Below are positions 15,469 through 24,171 of a stretch of 64,000 nt of DNA, in pieces. The DNA is from Sphingomonas sp. Root241. Its GTDB lineage: Bacteria > Pseudomonadota > Alphaproteobacteria > Sphingomonadales > Sphingomonadaceae. The first letter of the stretch is position 1, and every line of letters begins with the position of its first letter. The position numbers and the translations under genes were made by a program. Where the stretch lies: positions 938,903 to 1,002,902 of the forward strand of contig NZ_LMIV01000002.1 of assembly GCF_001428865.1 (NCBI RefSeq). Reading direction: 5' to 3'. The notes beneath the pieces were generated by a model. The model had not been told where the DNA came from. It saw only the letters and a list, made by a program, of their open reading frames with translations, and ran no database searches.

Positions 15469-15583
15469 CCACCGTCACCCCGGACTTGTTCCGGGGCCCA
15501 CTCAGCCTCACCGACTACCATAGAGCCTCTCGTCCAGCCCTGGTCTCCCGATGGACCCCGGAACAAGTCCGGGGTGACGGTGG
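15469..15583. repeat. Inverted palindromic repeat pair upstream of GH115
   Basis: Two roughly 31-bp arms, 15469-15500 and 15551-15583, are reverse complements with one or two mismatches; the core of each is a cacccc-ggacttgtt-ccgggg hairpin. The element lies between the GH105 stop and the GH115 signal peptide. The minus-strand frame runs through it without a stop (TVTPDLFRGP and the mirror-image WAPEQVRGD). Confidence 0.85.
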
Positions 15584-15649
15584 GCTTTTGAGGAGATGAC
15601 AGGAATAATCGACGGGCGGCGAGCTCGAGGAACCACGCCGCCCCCAGCA

Positions 15650-16762
15650 TCAGATATAGGTCCGCAGGAACTCGCCCAGCGCACAGATCGCGAGACTCTG
15701 GCCGTAGGGCATCGAAGTCAGGCGGATGTCCTTGTAGAATTGCAGCGTGTCGCCCATCGCCGTGCCGAAGCTGACCTGCTGCAGCTCGCCGGTCGCATCG
15801 ATATTGGCGAGCACGCCCTTCACGGCCTTGATCCCGACCTGCTCATAGTGCCGCGGCAGATAACCCTTCCGGACACCCTTCAGGATGCCATAGGCGAAGC
15901 CCGCGGTGGCCGAGGCTTCGAGATAGCTCGTCGGGTCCATCACCAAGGTGTGCCACAGCCCGCTCTCGTCCTGCGTCTCGGCGAGCGTCTTCACCTGCGC
16001 GGCGAGTGTGTCGATCAGGAAAGTGCGGAAGGCGTCGCCTTCGGGCAGATCGAGGATCTCGATGATCTCGGGGATCGCGATCGTCACCCAGCAATTGCCG
16101 CGCGCCCACAAAGCTTCGGCGAAATTGTGCCGGCCGTTAAAGTCCCAGCCGTGGAACCACAAACCGGTCTTGCGATCGAACAGATATTTGATGTGGACGA
16201 GGAACTGCCGCTTGGCTTCCTCGATATATTGTGGGCGGTTCAGCAGCAGGCCGATCTTGGCGAGCGGCAGCACCGACATCATCAGTGTGTCGTCCCACAT
16301 CTCGCCGGGATTCTCGTCGTTATAGACGATGTGCTGGAAGCCGCCTTCCTCGGTCTTGGGCAGACCGTCGGGTGCCATCAGCCACTCGCACCAGGTGTCG
16401 AGATAGGGGATGTAGCGCGGGTCGGGCTCTTGCTCGTAGAGGTACGCCAGTGTGATGAACGGCGCGACGGTGTTGATGTTCTTGGTCGGCGTGCCCTCGG
16501 CGAAGCGGTCCTCGAACCATTGCTTGATGATGTGCAGCGCCTTGTCGTCGCCGGTCTGCTCGTAATAGCGCCACATGCCGAACAGGCCGACGCCGTGGGT
16601 CCATTCCCAGCCGGCCCAGCCCTTGGTGTCGATGATCCGGCCGTCCTCGAGATGGAGCAGGAACTCGCCGGTCTCGTCCTTGATGTTGACGAGATTGTCC
16701 ATCAGCAGGTCGATCTTCGACGTGATCTCGCTGCGCGGGACGTCGTGGGTGAGGGCAGCCAA
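15650..16762 (-). CDS. GH105 unsaturated rhamnogalacturonyl hydrolase, cytoplasmic form
   Basis: A 370-residue alpha6/alpha6-barrel enzyme of the YteR/RhiN family that removes the unsaturated galacturonyl residue left by RG lyases. It shows KGWAGWEWTHGVGLFGMWRYYE, PTKNINTVAPF, the catalytic Asp region NPGEMWDDTLMM (about 153-162), HGWDFNGRHNFAEALWARGNCW and late DPTSYLEASATAGFAYG. There is no signal peptide, so the protein is predicted cytoplasmic, acting on imported oligosaccharides. The start is TTG at 16762, with AGGAG seven bases upstream. It follows GH53 by 35 bp and its stop overlaps a possible GH115 start. Function fits the PL11 lyase in the adjacent unit. Confidence 0.9.
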   Translation of the reverse strand: MAALTHDVPRSEITSKIDLLMDNLVNIKDETGEFLLHLEDGRIIDTKGWAGWEWTHGVGLFGMWRYYEQTGDDKALHIIKQWFEDRFAEGTPTKNINTVAPFITLAYLYEQEPDPRYIPYLDTWCEWLMAPDGLPKTEEGGFQHIVYNDENPGEMWDDTLMMSVLPLAKIGLLLNRPQYIEEAKRQFLVHIKYLFDRKTGLWFHGWDFNGRHNFAEALWARGNCWVTIAIPEIIEILDLPEGDAFRTFLIDTLAAQVKTLAETQDESGLWHTLVMDPTSYLEASATAGFAYGILKGVRKGYLPRHYEQVGIKAVKGVLANIDATGELQQVSFGTAMGDTLQFYKDIRLTSMPYGQSLAICALGEFLRTYI

Positions 16763-16797
16763 TTAGTGTCTCCTGAGTTCGATAAGGTGAGGGCGAG

Positions 16798-17991
16798 TCA
16801 CTTCGTGACCCCATAGTCCTTCGCCATCTTTTGGTAGAGGCGAATGAAGTTCGGATCGGCGTCATAGCGTCCGCCGTGATCGCGCGGCTTGCGCGGCGTC
16901 GGCGGAGCGGGGGCTGCGCCGGGTGCCTCGGCGCCGTTGATTCCCTGCGAGAGCAAATTGGGGCGCGGGCCTTCGCCTGCGTTGACGCCGTCCTTGAGGA
17001 AGATCGCTTCCTGGTGCCGCGTCGGCTCCCAGATATAGCTGCCCCAGCCATTGGCATGCGCGTGGACGAGGTCGTTGAGGTAGCGTTTGCGCGAGGAGTA
17101 TTCGATCGCGAAGAAGCCCTTGTCGGGATAGCGCCTGGCGAACTCGGCGAAGGTCCGCTCCCAATCGCCTTCGGCCTGCTGCTGATAGCAGGAGAAGCCG
17201 AGCGCATCGAAATCCACGCCGCGCGCGATCAGGCTGTCGGTCCAGTGGCGGACGATTGCCCAGTGGCGGCCGAGATGGTTGTGGAGTGCGAGTGGGACGC
17301 CGGGAAGTGTCTCGCGGGTGGCCGAAATTGCCGCCTTCAGGAGCGCCGCGAACCGGGCATAACCGCCTGCGCCCGCCACGTTCATGTGCACGGCATCGGT
17401 CTGCGGATTGCCGGTCGGGATGGTCAGCGGCACGCGGCCTTCGGGCCAGAGCATGCCGAAGGTCGTCTCGTTGCCGAGGATCGCGAGATCGGGCGCCGCG
17501 CCGGCGGCCTTGAGCGCGGCGAAGGTGTCGGCGGTGTAGCGATGAACCGTCTCGACCAGCTTGCCGAAGGGCAGGTCCGCCCATGCCGCGGGTTTCTCCT
17601 GATGCTGCGGGTCGGCCCAGGTGTCCGAATAATGGAGCGTGATCGAAAGGTGAAAGCCGGCCGCCTTGATCCGCTTCGAGAAGTCGATGATCTGATCGAG
17701 CCCGCACCACGGCCCGCCGGGCTTGCCCTTCGAATAGCCCTTGGTGGGATCGACGAAGAGCCGGAGCTTGAGCGCATTGAACCCGGCCTCGCGGAAGATC
17801 GCCAGCGGGTCCTTCCGCGCCCCGTCGAGATAATAGGTCGCGCCCGCGAACTCGTCCTCGGGCACCCACGAGATATCGGCGCCGATGAGGAAGGGCCAGG
17901 GCCGCGCGCCGGACTTCGCCTGCGCCGGCGCGGCGAGGCCCGCCACGCAGAGCGCACCTGCGCCGATTGTCTGACGGCGGGTTACCCTCAT
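16798..17991 (-). CDS. GH53 endo-beta-1,4-galactanase, exported
   Basis: A 397-residue arabinogalactan endo-beta-1,4-galactanase that cuts the galactan side chains of RG-I. MRVTRRQTIGAGALCVAGLA looks like a Tat/Sec signal peptide. Barrel features are FLIGADISWVPEDE, NALKLRLFVDP, HLSITLHYSDTWADP, the acid/base in DLAILGNETTFGMLWP (Glu175) and the nucleophile in GFFAIEYSSR (Glu297), then GWGSYIWEPTR. The C-terminal 50 residues are a proline/arginine-rich tail. Start ATG 17991 overlaps the GH35 stop by four bases (ATGA), showing translational coupling. Its product, galacto-oligosaccharides, would feed GH35/GH2 and the galactose genes further right. Confidence 0.93.
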   Translation of the reverse strand: MRVTRRQTIGAGALCVAGLAAPAQAKSGARPWPFLIGADISWVPEDEFAGATYYLDGARKDPLAIFREAGFNALKLRLFVDPTKGYSKGKPGGPWCGLDQIIDFSKRIKAAGFHLSITLHYSDTWADPQHQEKPAAWADLPFGKLVETVHRYTADTFAALKAAGAAPDLAILGNETTFGMLWPEGRVPLTIPTGNPQTDAVHMNVAGAGGYARFAALLKAAISATRETLPGVPLALHNHLGRHWAIVRHWTDSLIARGVDFDALGFSCYQQQAEGDWERTFAEFARRYPDKGFFAIEYSSRKRYLNDLVHAHANGWGSYIWEPTRHQEAIFLKDGVNAGEGPRPNLLSQGINGAEAPGAAPAPPTPRKPRDHGGRYDADPNFIRLYQKMAKDYGVTK

Positions 17992-20900
17992 TTCAGCTCG
18001 GCCGGCGTCGCGGGAGCGGGAACCATCCTGACCGGGATCCCGCCCCTGACGTTGCGCAGCGTGACGAGCTTCACTTCCTCCAGCGTATTGCCCGGCGCGC
18101 CGTCCGACGTCACTGCCAGCGCGATGCTGTTGCGGCCGCGATGGTTGAGGATTCCCTCGGGGATCGGGAAGACGCGTTGCGGGCCGACATGCGCGATGAA
18201 CTGGCCCATGTTCCAACCGTTGACGAAGATCAGCACGCGATAGGCCACCGGCGAGCGTGGCTTCGACGTGTCGCCGAAAGCGAGGCCGATCGTCGCGTCC
18301 TGCCCCTTGGGCACGGCGAGGTCGAAGCTGGTGCGGTACCAACTGGTACCGGGAGTGGCCTGGGCGGGGGCGGATTTCCAGCCGCGATCGTCGAAACCGG
18401 GAAGATACCAACCGCGCCGCTCGCCATCGAGGCCGCCATTATTGGCGACGCCGCGCACCGGATCGGGCAAGTCCTCGCCGCGGCCGTTGATCTTCCATGC
18501 GATCGGCACCGCGAAGCTCGGGCCGGCGACCGGCTCGATCGAGGCGGAGACGAGGCCGCGCGCCTCCTTGTGGAAATCGTCGGCGTCGAGGTCCCAATTA
18601 TGGCCGTTGTTGCGCACCATCACCGACAGCACATGCTCGCCGGGCGTGCGCGCCGCATCAGGGAGCGTGAAGCTCGGCGCGCCGGTGGTGATCGGTCGGG
18701 GGAGGCCGGCGGGGATTTCGTCCTGGCCGATCAGCTTGCCGTCGAGGAACACCTGAACCAGCCCTGCGCCACCCGCGCCATAATGGAGCTTTAGCCGCTC
18801 GGCATCCGGGCTCCCGGTGAAGCGGCCGCGATACCAGACATCGCCTTCGTGGAAGCCATAGGCATCCATCAGCATGTTGGGTTGGCCGTCGGCGCGCGCG
18901 GTGATGCTGGCGTACGCGCGGTTGTCGATCTTCGCCCAGTCGCGGTCGTCGAAGGCGGGATCGGCTTCGGGCGAGCCCGGAGCGACTCGCCAGTCGGTGA
19001 GCGCGGGCAGGGCGAAGCCGACGGGGGCGGGGAGCGGCGTGTTTGCAGCCACCGTGCCGGAAGCGGTGCGGGTGATCGCGACTTTCGCCCCGTTCCACGT
19101 CACGCTGCGAACGCCGGCAGGTGCCCAGATCTCGAGCGGCGTAGGTTCGCGGGTATCGCCGGTGAGGGCGAGATTTCCCTTGGCCGCGCTGGCGGTACGT
19201 ACCAGCGCGGGCCCGCGCACCAGCACGTCTCCGACATGCCAGAACTTCGCACCCTCGGCCTCGTCGCCGATCAGCAGCAGCAAGTCCGGTCGCCCGCCAC
19301 CGCTGATCCGTACGCGGGTGAGGCCGCGATGCGCGTAATTGAGCTTGAGGTCCCCTTTGGTCGCGTCGAACGCCGAGGTCGCGCCGCCTTCGAGCACGGT
19401 GACCTTGGGCGCGCTGGCATAGCGCAGCACCGTCTCGCCCGCTTCGCCCGCGCGACCGTAGATCAGCGCGACGTCACGGCCGTCCTGCCGGACCAAGGCC
19501 TGCAGCTCGGAAGTCGAATAGACCAGCCGCTGGCCGCCCAGATTCACCCCTGCGACCAGCCATTTCGCGTCGAACCCGTCGAGCTGCATCGGCAGCGTGT
19601 AGCGGCCGTCGGGCAAGTCGGCGGTGAAAGTGAAGCGGTCATTGGTCTGGCTGTTCGAGGGTTTGTGCGTGACCAGCAGGAAGCGCGCGTCGGTCTCGGG
19701 GCTCTTGTTGTGATAGACCTGAATTTTGTCCGACGAGATCTGCACCGGCCCCGCGGGGATCATGCCCGCAAGGTCCGGCACCGCCGCGATCAACCCGCCG
19801 AGCTGCTTGAGCTCCTCGGCCTTGGGGCGGACTTCGCGCGCCTCGGAAAGGGCTGCGCCGTAATCATAGCTGGTGAACACCACCGGGGCGGGAAGCCAGC
19901 CCCAGCTCGTTCCCCCGAATCCCATGTAGAAGCTCTGGATGCCGATCCCGTTGGCGAGATTGGTGCCGTAGAACACCCGCTGGAAGCGCTTGCCGCGCTG
20001 GATGGCGTTGCATTCATAGCCGCCGTTCGAGCCCCAATAATCGAACCAGCCGCCGCCGAACTCGGCGAGGAAGCCGGGCGTGTTAGGCGAGGCCGAGGCA
20101 CCGCCCTTTGCGCCGCCCGGGCCGTAATAGCCCCAGTCGGGCGCCGCCGATCCGCGGGTCGGCTTGCCGTTCACCGTGCAGGTGCCGCCGGGATAGCCGT
20201 CGAATGCGTACAGGTCGTTGGGACCAGGAACGGTCTTCTCGACCTTGGAGTCCTCCGGCACCCAGTATCCGTTGCGGCCCTGATCGTTGTGGAACAGCGG
20301 CACGGTGATGCCGTCGGCGCGCGCCTTGGCGTAGAGATGGTCCATGTAGCGGCGCTGCGCCGGGGTGGTCAGCGCCAGCTCGTTTTCGATCTGGTGGAGG
20401 ATGACATTGCCCTTGTGGCCCTTGCCGTCACCGTTGACCTGGTGGCGCGCGATGATCGCGTTGACTCGGGTCAGCCACTCGTCCGAGGCGGCGAGATATT
20501 CGGGATCATCGGTACGCGCGCGGCCGCGCTGGTTGACCAGCCAGCCGGGGAAGCCGCCGCGGGTGAGCTCGGCGTTCACATAGGGGCCGGCGCGGGTGAT
20601 GACCCACAGGCCTTCCTCCTCGGCCATGGTGAGAAGGCGGTCGATGTCGCGGATGCCGCTGAAATCGTAGATGCCCTTTTTCGGGCTGTGGAAGCCCCAG
20701 TCGAAATAGAAAGCGACGGTGTTGAACCCGCTCGCCTTCATCTTCTGCAGCACGTCGCGCCACAGATCGGGCGAAGGCAGGCGGAAGGCGTGCATCTCGC
20801 TCGACCAGATGATCGTGCGCTTGCCGTCGATCATCAGCGAGCGCGCATCGTACGAGATGCGGCCGAAGGTCTTGACCGGCGCGTTGAAGTTCGCGGTTTG

Positions 20901-21092
20901 GCGGGCTTCCTGTGCGGCGGCGGGTAGGGCGAGCAGCGCGGAGGCGGCGAGAAGGGCGGCGCGGATCACACCCCAACCGTTCGCCCTGAGCCTGTCGAAG
21001 GGCGCAGTGCCGCAGGCGATCGGCCTTGTGGAAAGGCGTGCTTCGACAAGCTCAGCACGAACGGGCTTGTGGGTGCGAGGAGCGCGGATCAT
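17988..21092 (-). CDS. GH35 beta-galactosidase, exported; repeat inserted near its 5' end
   Basis: A GH35 enzyme of up to 1034 residues. Counting from the GTG at 20969, the barrel has RTIIWSSEMHAFRLP, ITRAGPYVNAELTRGGFPGW, acid/base in NVILHQIENELAL (Glu197) and nucleophile in GFLAEFGGGWFDYWG (Glu303), with beta-jelly-roll domains in the C-terminal third. The start is uncertain. ATG 21092 overlaps the rhaM stop (ATGA) and so looks ancestral, but a palindromic repeat then adds about 41 codons before the signal peptide (IRAALLAASALLALPAAAQ). A GTG at 20969 gives a normal signal peptide. It lies in the rhaM-GH35-GH53-GH105-GH115 unit. Expected role: trimming galactose from RG-I galactan. Confidence 0.88.
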   Translation of the reverse strand: MIRAPRTHKPVRAELVEARLSTRPIACGTAPFDRLRANGWGVIRAALLAASALLALPAAAQEARQTANFNAPVKTFGRISYDARSLMIDGKRTIIWSSEMHAFRLPSPDLWRDVLQKMKASGFNTVAFYFDWGFHSPKKGIYDFSGIRDIDRLLTMAEEEGLWVITRAGPYVNAELTRGGFPGWLVNQRGRARTDDPEYLAASDEWLTRVNAIIARHQVNGDGKGHKGNVILHQIENELALTTPAQRRYMDHLYAKARADGITVPLFHNDQGRNGYWVPEDSKVEKTVPGPNDLYAFDGYPGGTCTVNGKPTRGSAAPDWGYYGPGGAKGGASASPNTPGFLAEFGGGWFDYWGSNGGYECNAIQRGKRFQRVFYGTNLANGIGIQSFYMGFGGTSWGWLPAPVVFTSYDYGAALSEAREVRPKAEELKQLGGLIAAVPDLAGMIPAGPVQISSDKIQVYHNKSPETDARFLLVTHKPSNSQTNDRFTFTADLPDGRYTLPMQLDGFDAKWLVAGVNLGGQRLVYSTSELQALVRQDGRDVALIYGRAGEAGETVLRYASAPKVTVLEGGATSAFDATKGDLKLNYAHRGLTRVRISGGGRPDLLLLIGDEAEGAKFWHVGDVLVRGPALVRTASAAKGNLALTGDTREPTPLEIWAPAGVRSVTWNGAKVAITRTASGTVAANTPLPAPVGFALPALTDWRVAPGSPEADPAFDDRDWAKIDNRAYASITARADGQPNMLMDAYGFHEGDVWYRGRFTGSPDAERLKLHYGAGGAGLVQVFLDGKLIGQDEIPAGLPRPITTGAPSFTLPDAARTPGEHVLSVMVRNNGHNWDLDADDFHKEARGLVSASIEPVAGPSFAVPIAWKINGRGEDLPDPVRGVANNGGLDGERRGWYLPGFDDRGWKSAPAQATPGTSWYRTSFDLAVPKGQDATIGLAFGDTSKPRSPVAYRVLIFVNGWNMGQFIAHVGPQRVFPIPEGILNHRGRNSIALAVTSDGAPGNTLEEVKLVTLRNVRGGIPVRMVPAPATPAELK
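20977..21064. repeat. Palindromic repeat pair inside the 5' end of GH35 frame
   Basis: Inverted arms ccgttcgccctgagcctgtc-type (20977-21005) and gacaagctcagcacgaacgg-type (21037-21064) form a known style of bacterial palindromic element. The element is bracketed by 10-bp direct repeats GCGCGGATCA at 20959-20968 and 21082-21091, 123 bp (41 codons) apart, so the insertion keeps frame and looks like a target duplication around the original start codon. Confidence 0.85.
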
Positions 21093-21406
21093 GGCAGGTG
21101 GAACACCGGCTTGAGCGGCCATTCCTTCGGCTTGTTGCCGGGCTCGACTTCCATCAATGGCGCCATGTAATCCCACCATTTCTGCATCACCGGATGCCCG
21201 GGCAGCGCCTCGCGGCTATTGTCATCGGTGAGTTTCAGGACCGCGAACAGCGCGCATGTCTCCTCGTCGAGGAAGATCGAATAGTCGCGGATGCCGCTAT
21301 GGTGGAGGAGCTCGGCCAGCTCAGGCCAGATCGCGTCGTGGCGCGCTTTATATTCATCGACGACGCCGGGCTTCAGCTGCATCTTGAATGCGTGGGTGGT
21401 CGTCAT
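21089..21406 (-). CDS. rhaM: L-rhamnose mutarotase
   Basis: A 105-residue cytosolic enzyme that interconverts alpha- and beta-L-rhamnopyranose. The catalytic His lies in EYKARHDAIWPELAELLHHSG, and the C-terminal HPVMQKWWDYMAPLME pair of tryptophans is diagnostic of RhaM. It is the first gene of the minus-strand unit encoding GH35, GH53, GH105 and GH115, with the stop overlapping the GH35 ATG. SD GGAGAGG precedes the ATG at 21406. It would supply the right anomer to the rhamnose 1-dehydrogenase at 30454-31218. Confidence 0.93.
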   Translation of the reverse strand: MTTTHAFKMQLKPGVVDEYKARHDAIWPELAELLHHSGIRDYSIFLDEETCALFAVLKLTDDNSREALPGHPVMQKWWDYMAPLMEVEPGNKPKEWPLKPVFHLP

Positions 21407-21420
21407 GCCCTCTCCTGAAG

Positions 21421-21439
21421 CCCATTATGTGGGATTATA
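21421..21439 (-). promoter_or_regulatory. Predicted -10 box and dyad upstream of rhaM unit
   Basis: On the minus strand the sequence TATAAT (complement of 21434-21439) is a perfect -10 box 28 bp from the rhaM start; no good -35 is seen. It overlaps a CCCA-N5-TGGG dyad (21421-21433). Similar GGGATTA-containing dyads lie at 26135-26145 and 29508-29531 upstream of other pectin genes. Confidence 0.4.
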
Positions 21440-21474
21440 ACGCAGTATTTGGATAGTCGACTGCGGGCGCGGCG

Positions 21475-22968
21475 TCAAACCTCGCCGGGCCAATATTGCG
21501 CATCCTCGACGCGGGCGACCTGCGCATCGTCGAGCAGCACCGGCGGGCGCGGATCATTGCCGTCGCGGTTGAGGCGCAGCCCCTTCACTTCGAGCCCGGT
21601 GACGTGGCGCGCCCAGAAACCCCAGGCCGGGGTAGGGCCGAACATGCTCGGCTCGGGATAGGCATCGGCGAGCTCGAGCGGGCTCGCCGGCACCGGCTCG
21701 GAAGTGCCGCCCCGGAAGGAGAGGTCGATGTCGCGCAGCTGTACGCATTCGATCGGATGATCGGGCAGCCCGGCAAGGATCGCCGCGAAGCGCGGATCGA
21801 TGCCCGTCGCCTTCAGTCCGCGCACTTCGATGTTGCGCATCGCGCCGGTTGTCGTGCCCTCGGGCCCGCGCAGCCGGGCGCCGAGGCGGAGGAACAAAGG
21901 CGCGGTCGTCACCTCGGCCATCTCGATATTCTCGGCGAGCACGTCTTCGATGACGCCCCCGTCGACAGTCTCGAAGGCGAGCCCACGGCTGCGCTCGAAG
22001 CGGCAATTGGCGATGCGGATGCGGCGGAAGTCGCCGTTGCTCTCGGTGCCCAGTTTGATCCGCCCGGTCACCCGGTCACGGTCGGGCGACAATTCCTGGG
22101 TGCGCTGGCGCGTGCCGTCGAGCATCGTGCCGAGATCGAAGCCGCTGACCTGGCAGTCGCGGATTGCGATGTCCTCGCACGACGAACGCCTGCCGAGCCC
22201 GAGGCTGGTCTTGAGCACGATCGCATCGTCATTGGGCGTGTTGACCCGGCAGCGCTCGACACGGGCGTTGCGGACGCAATCGAGGTCGAGACCGTCGCGG
22301 TTGGTGTCGATGTCGAGGTTCGTAATGTCGAGACCGTCGATCTCGCTCGCCAGCAGCGCGAAATGCCCGCCCTTGAAGATGCTGAAGCCGTCGAGCTTGA
22401 CGCGCTTGCAATGCGCCAGCGCGATCGCCTTGTTGCCCATGCCCTGCATCGCGGCGCGATTGCGTTCGAGCTTGCCGATATCGGCGGCGGGCATCGCCGC
22501 CATCGAGAGGGGGCGTTCGCCGGCTTGGCGGCTCCACGGCGTGCCGGGGCCGTTGCGAGTGAGGCCGGCTCCGTTAATCCGGCCCTTGCCGATGATCGCG
22601 ATATCCTCGGCATGCTCGGCCCAGATCAGGCTGTTGTGCCAGTGGCTGTGCCCGAAATCCTGATAGAGCTGGGGGCCGCGTTCCTCGGGCAGGTCATAGG
22701 CGCCGAGCTGTCCCTTTTCGGCGGCGACCAACGTGGCACCATCCTCGATCACCAGCGTGACACGGTTTTTCAGGCGGAGCGAGAAGCTGAGATATCTGCC
22801 CGGCGGCAGGATCACCATCCCGCCGCCCGCCGCCTCGGCGGCCAGGATCGCGGCGTTGATCGCGGGGGAGTCGAGCGCGATGCCGTCGCCCCGCGCGCCG
22901 TGATCGCGGACGTCGAATGTGGCGCCGGTGCGCACTATTTTCGCCGGGGTGACGGAAACGGGCGTCAT
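21475..22968 (-). CDS. GH28 polygalacturonase / RG galacturonohydrolase
   Basis: A 497-residue right-handed beta-helix enzyme of GH28. FDVRDHGARGDGIALDSPAINAAI is the typical start, followed by GGGMVILPPGRYLSFSL, LIWAEHAEDIAIIGKGRINGAG and the catalytic pair in RVNTPNDDAIVLKTS. No signal peptide is visible (MTPVSVTPAKIVRTGATFD), so it is predicted cytoplasmic, suiting an exo-acting enzyme on imported oligosaccharides. Start ATG 22968 shares its A with the stop of the upstream esterase (TGATG). Last gene of the PL11-SGNH-GH28 unit, which argues for activity on RG-I backbone oligomers rather than plain homogalacturonan. Confidence 0.9.
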   Translation of the reverse strand: MTPVSVTPAKIVRTGATFDVRDHGARGDGIALDSPAINAAILAAEAAGGGMVILPPGRYLSFSLRLKNRVTLVIEDGATLVAAEKGQLGAYDLPEERGPQLYQDFGHSHWHNSLIWAEHAEDIAIIGKGRINGAGLTRNGPGTPWSRQAGERPLSMAAMPAADIGKLERNRAAMQGMGNKAIALAHCKRVKLDGFSIFKGGHFALLASEIDGLDITNLDIDTNRDGLDLDCVRNARVERCRVNTPNDDAIVLKTSLGLGRRSSCEDIAIRDCQVSGFDLGTMLDGTRQRTQELSPDRDRVTGRIKLGTESNGDFRRIRIANCRFERSRGLAFETVDGGVIEDVLAENIEMAEVTTAPLFLRLGARLRGPEGTTTGAMRNIEVRGLKATGIDPRFAAILAGLPDHPIECVQLRDIDLSFRGGTSEPVPASPLELADAYPEPSMFGPTPAWGFWARHVTGLEVKGLRLNRDGNDPRPPVLLDDAQVARVEDAQYWPGEV

Positions 22969-24167
22969 CAGCTCCCCGCCGGCCTCACGTTGCTCTCGGC
23001 CAGGCTCGGGGCGATCGCGCCTTCGGTGAGATCGGGGTTTGCCGTGTCGAAGCTGCGCGCCGCGGGCTTCAGGTGGGTTGCCAGCTCGGGCACCTGCGCG
23101 GCGATCTCGGCGGCGACCGCGCGGGCGAGGAACCATGCGCCGGGATTATTGTGGTGTGTCCGGTCCTTGCCACCATCGTTGAACAGGGTTGCCGCCTTCG
23201 CCTCGCCCAGCGCTTCGTAGAGCGTGACGGTGCGTTCCTGCAGGTCGAGCAGCGGCACCTTCTCCTCGCGCGCCACCTTGCGTGCCGCCGCGCCATATTC
23301 GGCGAGCGTGCGACGTACTTTCCCGTTTTCATAGTTCCGCCGCTCGGGCGAAGTCACCAGCACCGGATGCGCGCCGCGGCGGCGCGCCTCGGCGATATAG
23401 GTGCGCAGCCAGGCGGGGTAGGTGATCGCCGGGTCGGCATAGGTTTGCGGCCAATTGGCCTTCTGGTCGTTATGCCCGAACTGGATCAGCAGCCAGTCGC
23501 CCGGCTTGATCAGCGACAGCAATTTGTCGAAGCGCAATTCGGTGACGAACGATTTCAGCGTCTCGCCCGATTCCGCATGATTGGCGATCGCGACATCGGG
23601 TCCGAACAGTGCGGGCAGCATCTGCCCCCAGCTCGCCGCGGGCTCCGAACGCTGGTCGGTCACCGTCGAATCGCCGGCGAGGAATACCGTCGGCACCGTG
23701 GCCGGCTCGATGTCGATCGAGGCGACGCGCGGATCGCCGAGGAATTCGAGGGTGAGCTTGTCGTCCCAGGTGTAGCTGCCCGCCTCGCGGCTCTTGAGCT
23801 TGACCTGGCTTCCGCCGGGCGCGTTCGCGGGCGGCGGGGCGAGCTGGGCATTGCGGACGTTCACGATGAAGCTGGCAGTGACGTACTGGCCGGGCTTCGT
23901 AATGATGTCGCGCAGCATCAGCCGGCGCGATTCGGCCTTCACCGTCACGCGCCCGCCGAGCCGCACCGTCACGCGGTAATTGCCCTCGGGCACCGCGGCG
24001 GAGAACAGGAACTCCTTGCCGCGGCGCTGCGCCTCGTAGCCGAAGCCGCCTTTCTCGTATGGCTTGTCCGTCGCCACCGCGATGTGGCCGGTGGCGCGCT
24101 TGGGCGGCTCGAGATCGAAACGGAGCGGGGCCTGGGTCATTGCCATCTGGAGCGCGATCAGCAGCAT
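22968..24167 (-). CDS. SGNH/GDSL hydrolase, RG acetylesterase (CE12-like) with N-terminal beta domain
   Basis: A 399-residue esterase likely to remove acetyl groups from the RG-I backbone. Residues about 13-165 form a beta-rich domain (LRFDLEPPKRATGHIAVATD, EGNYRVTVRLGGRVTVKAE), and the SGNH part follows: TVFLAGDSTVTDQ (Ser block), NHAESGETLKSF, LLIQFGHNDQK, and DRTHHNNPGAW with the catalytic Asp/His. MLLIALQMAMTQA may be a short signal peptide but is weak. Start ATG 24167 is 4 bp past the PL11 stop. A second, shorter CE12 esterase is at 29669-30457; this one carries the extra domain. Confidence 0.85.
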   Translation of the reverse strand: MLLIALQMAMTQAPLRFDLEPPKRATGHIAVATDKPYEKGGFGYEAQRRGKEFLFSAAVPEGNYRVTVRLGGRVTVKAESRRLMLRDIITKPGQYVTASFIVNVRNAQLAPPPANAPGGSQVKLKSREAGSYTWDDKLTLEFLGDPRVASIDIEPATVPTVFLAGDSTVTDQRSEPAASWGQMLPALFGPDVAIANHAESGETLKSFVTELRFDKLLSLIKPGDWLLIQFGHNDQKANWPQTYADPAITYPAWLRTYIAEARRRGAHPVLVTSPERRNYENGKVRRTLAEYGAAARKVAREEKVPLLDLQERTVTLYEALGEAKAATLFNDGGKDRTHHNNPGAWFLARAVAAEIAAQVPELATHLKPAARSFDTANPDLTEGAIAPSLAESNVRPAGS

Positions 24168-24171
24168 CGCC

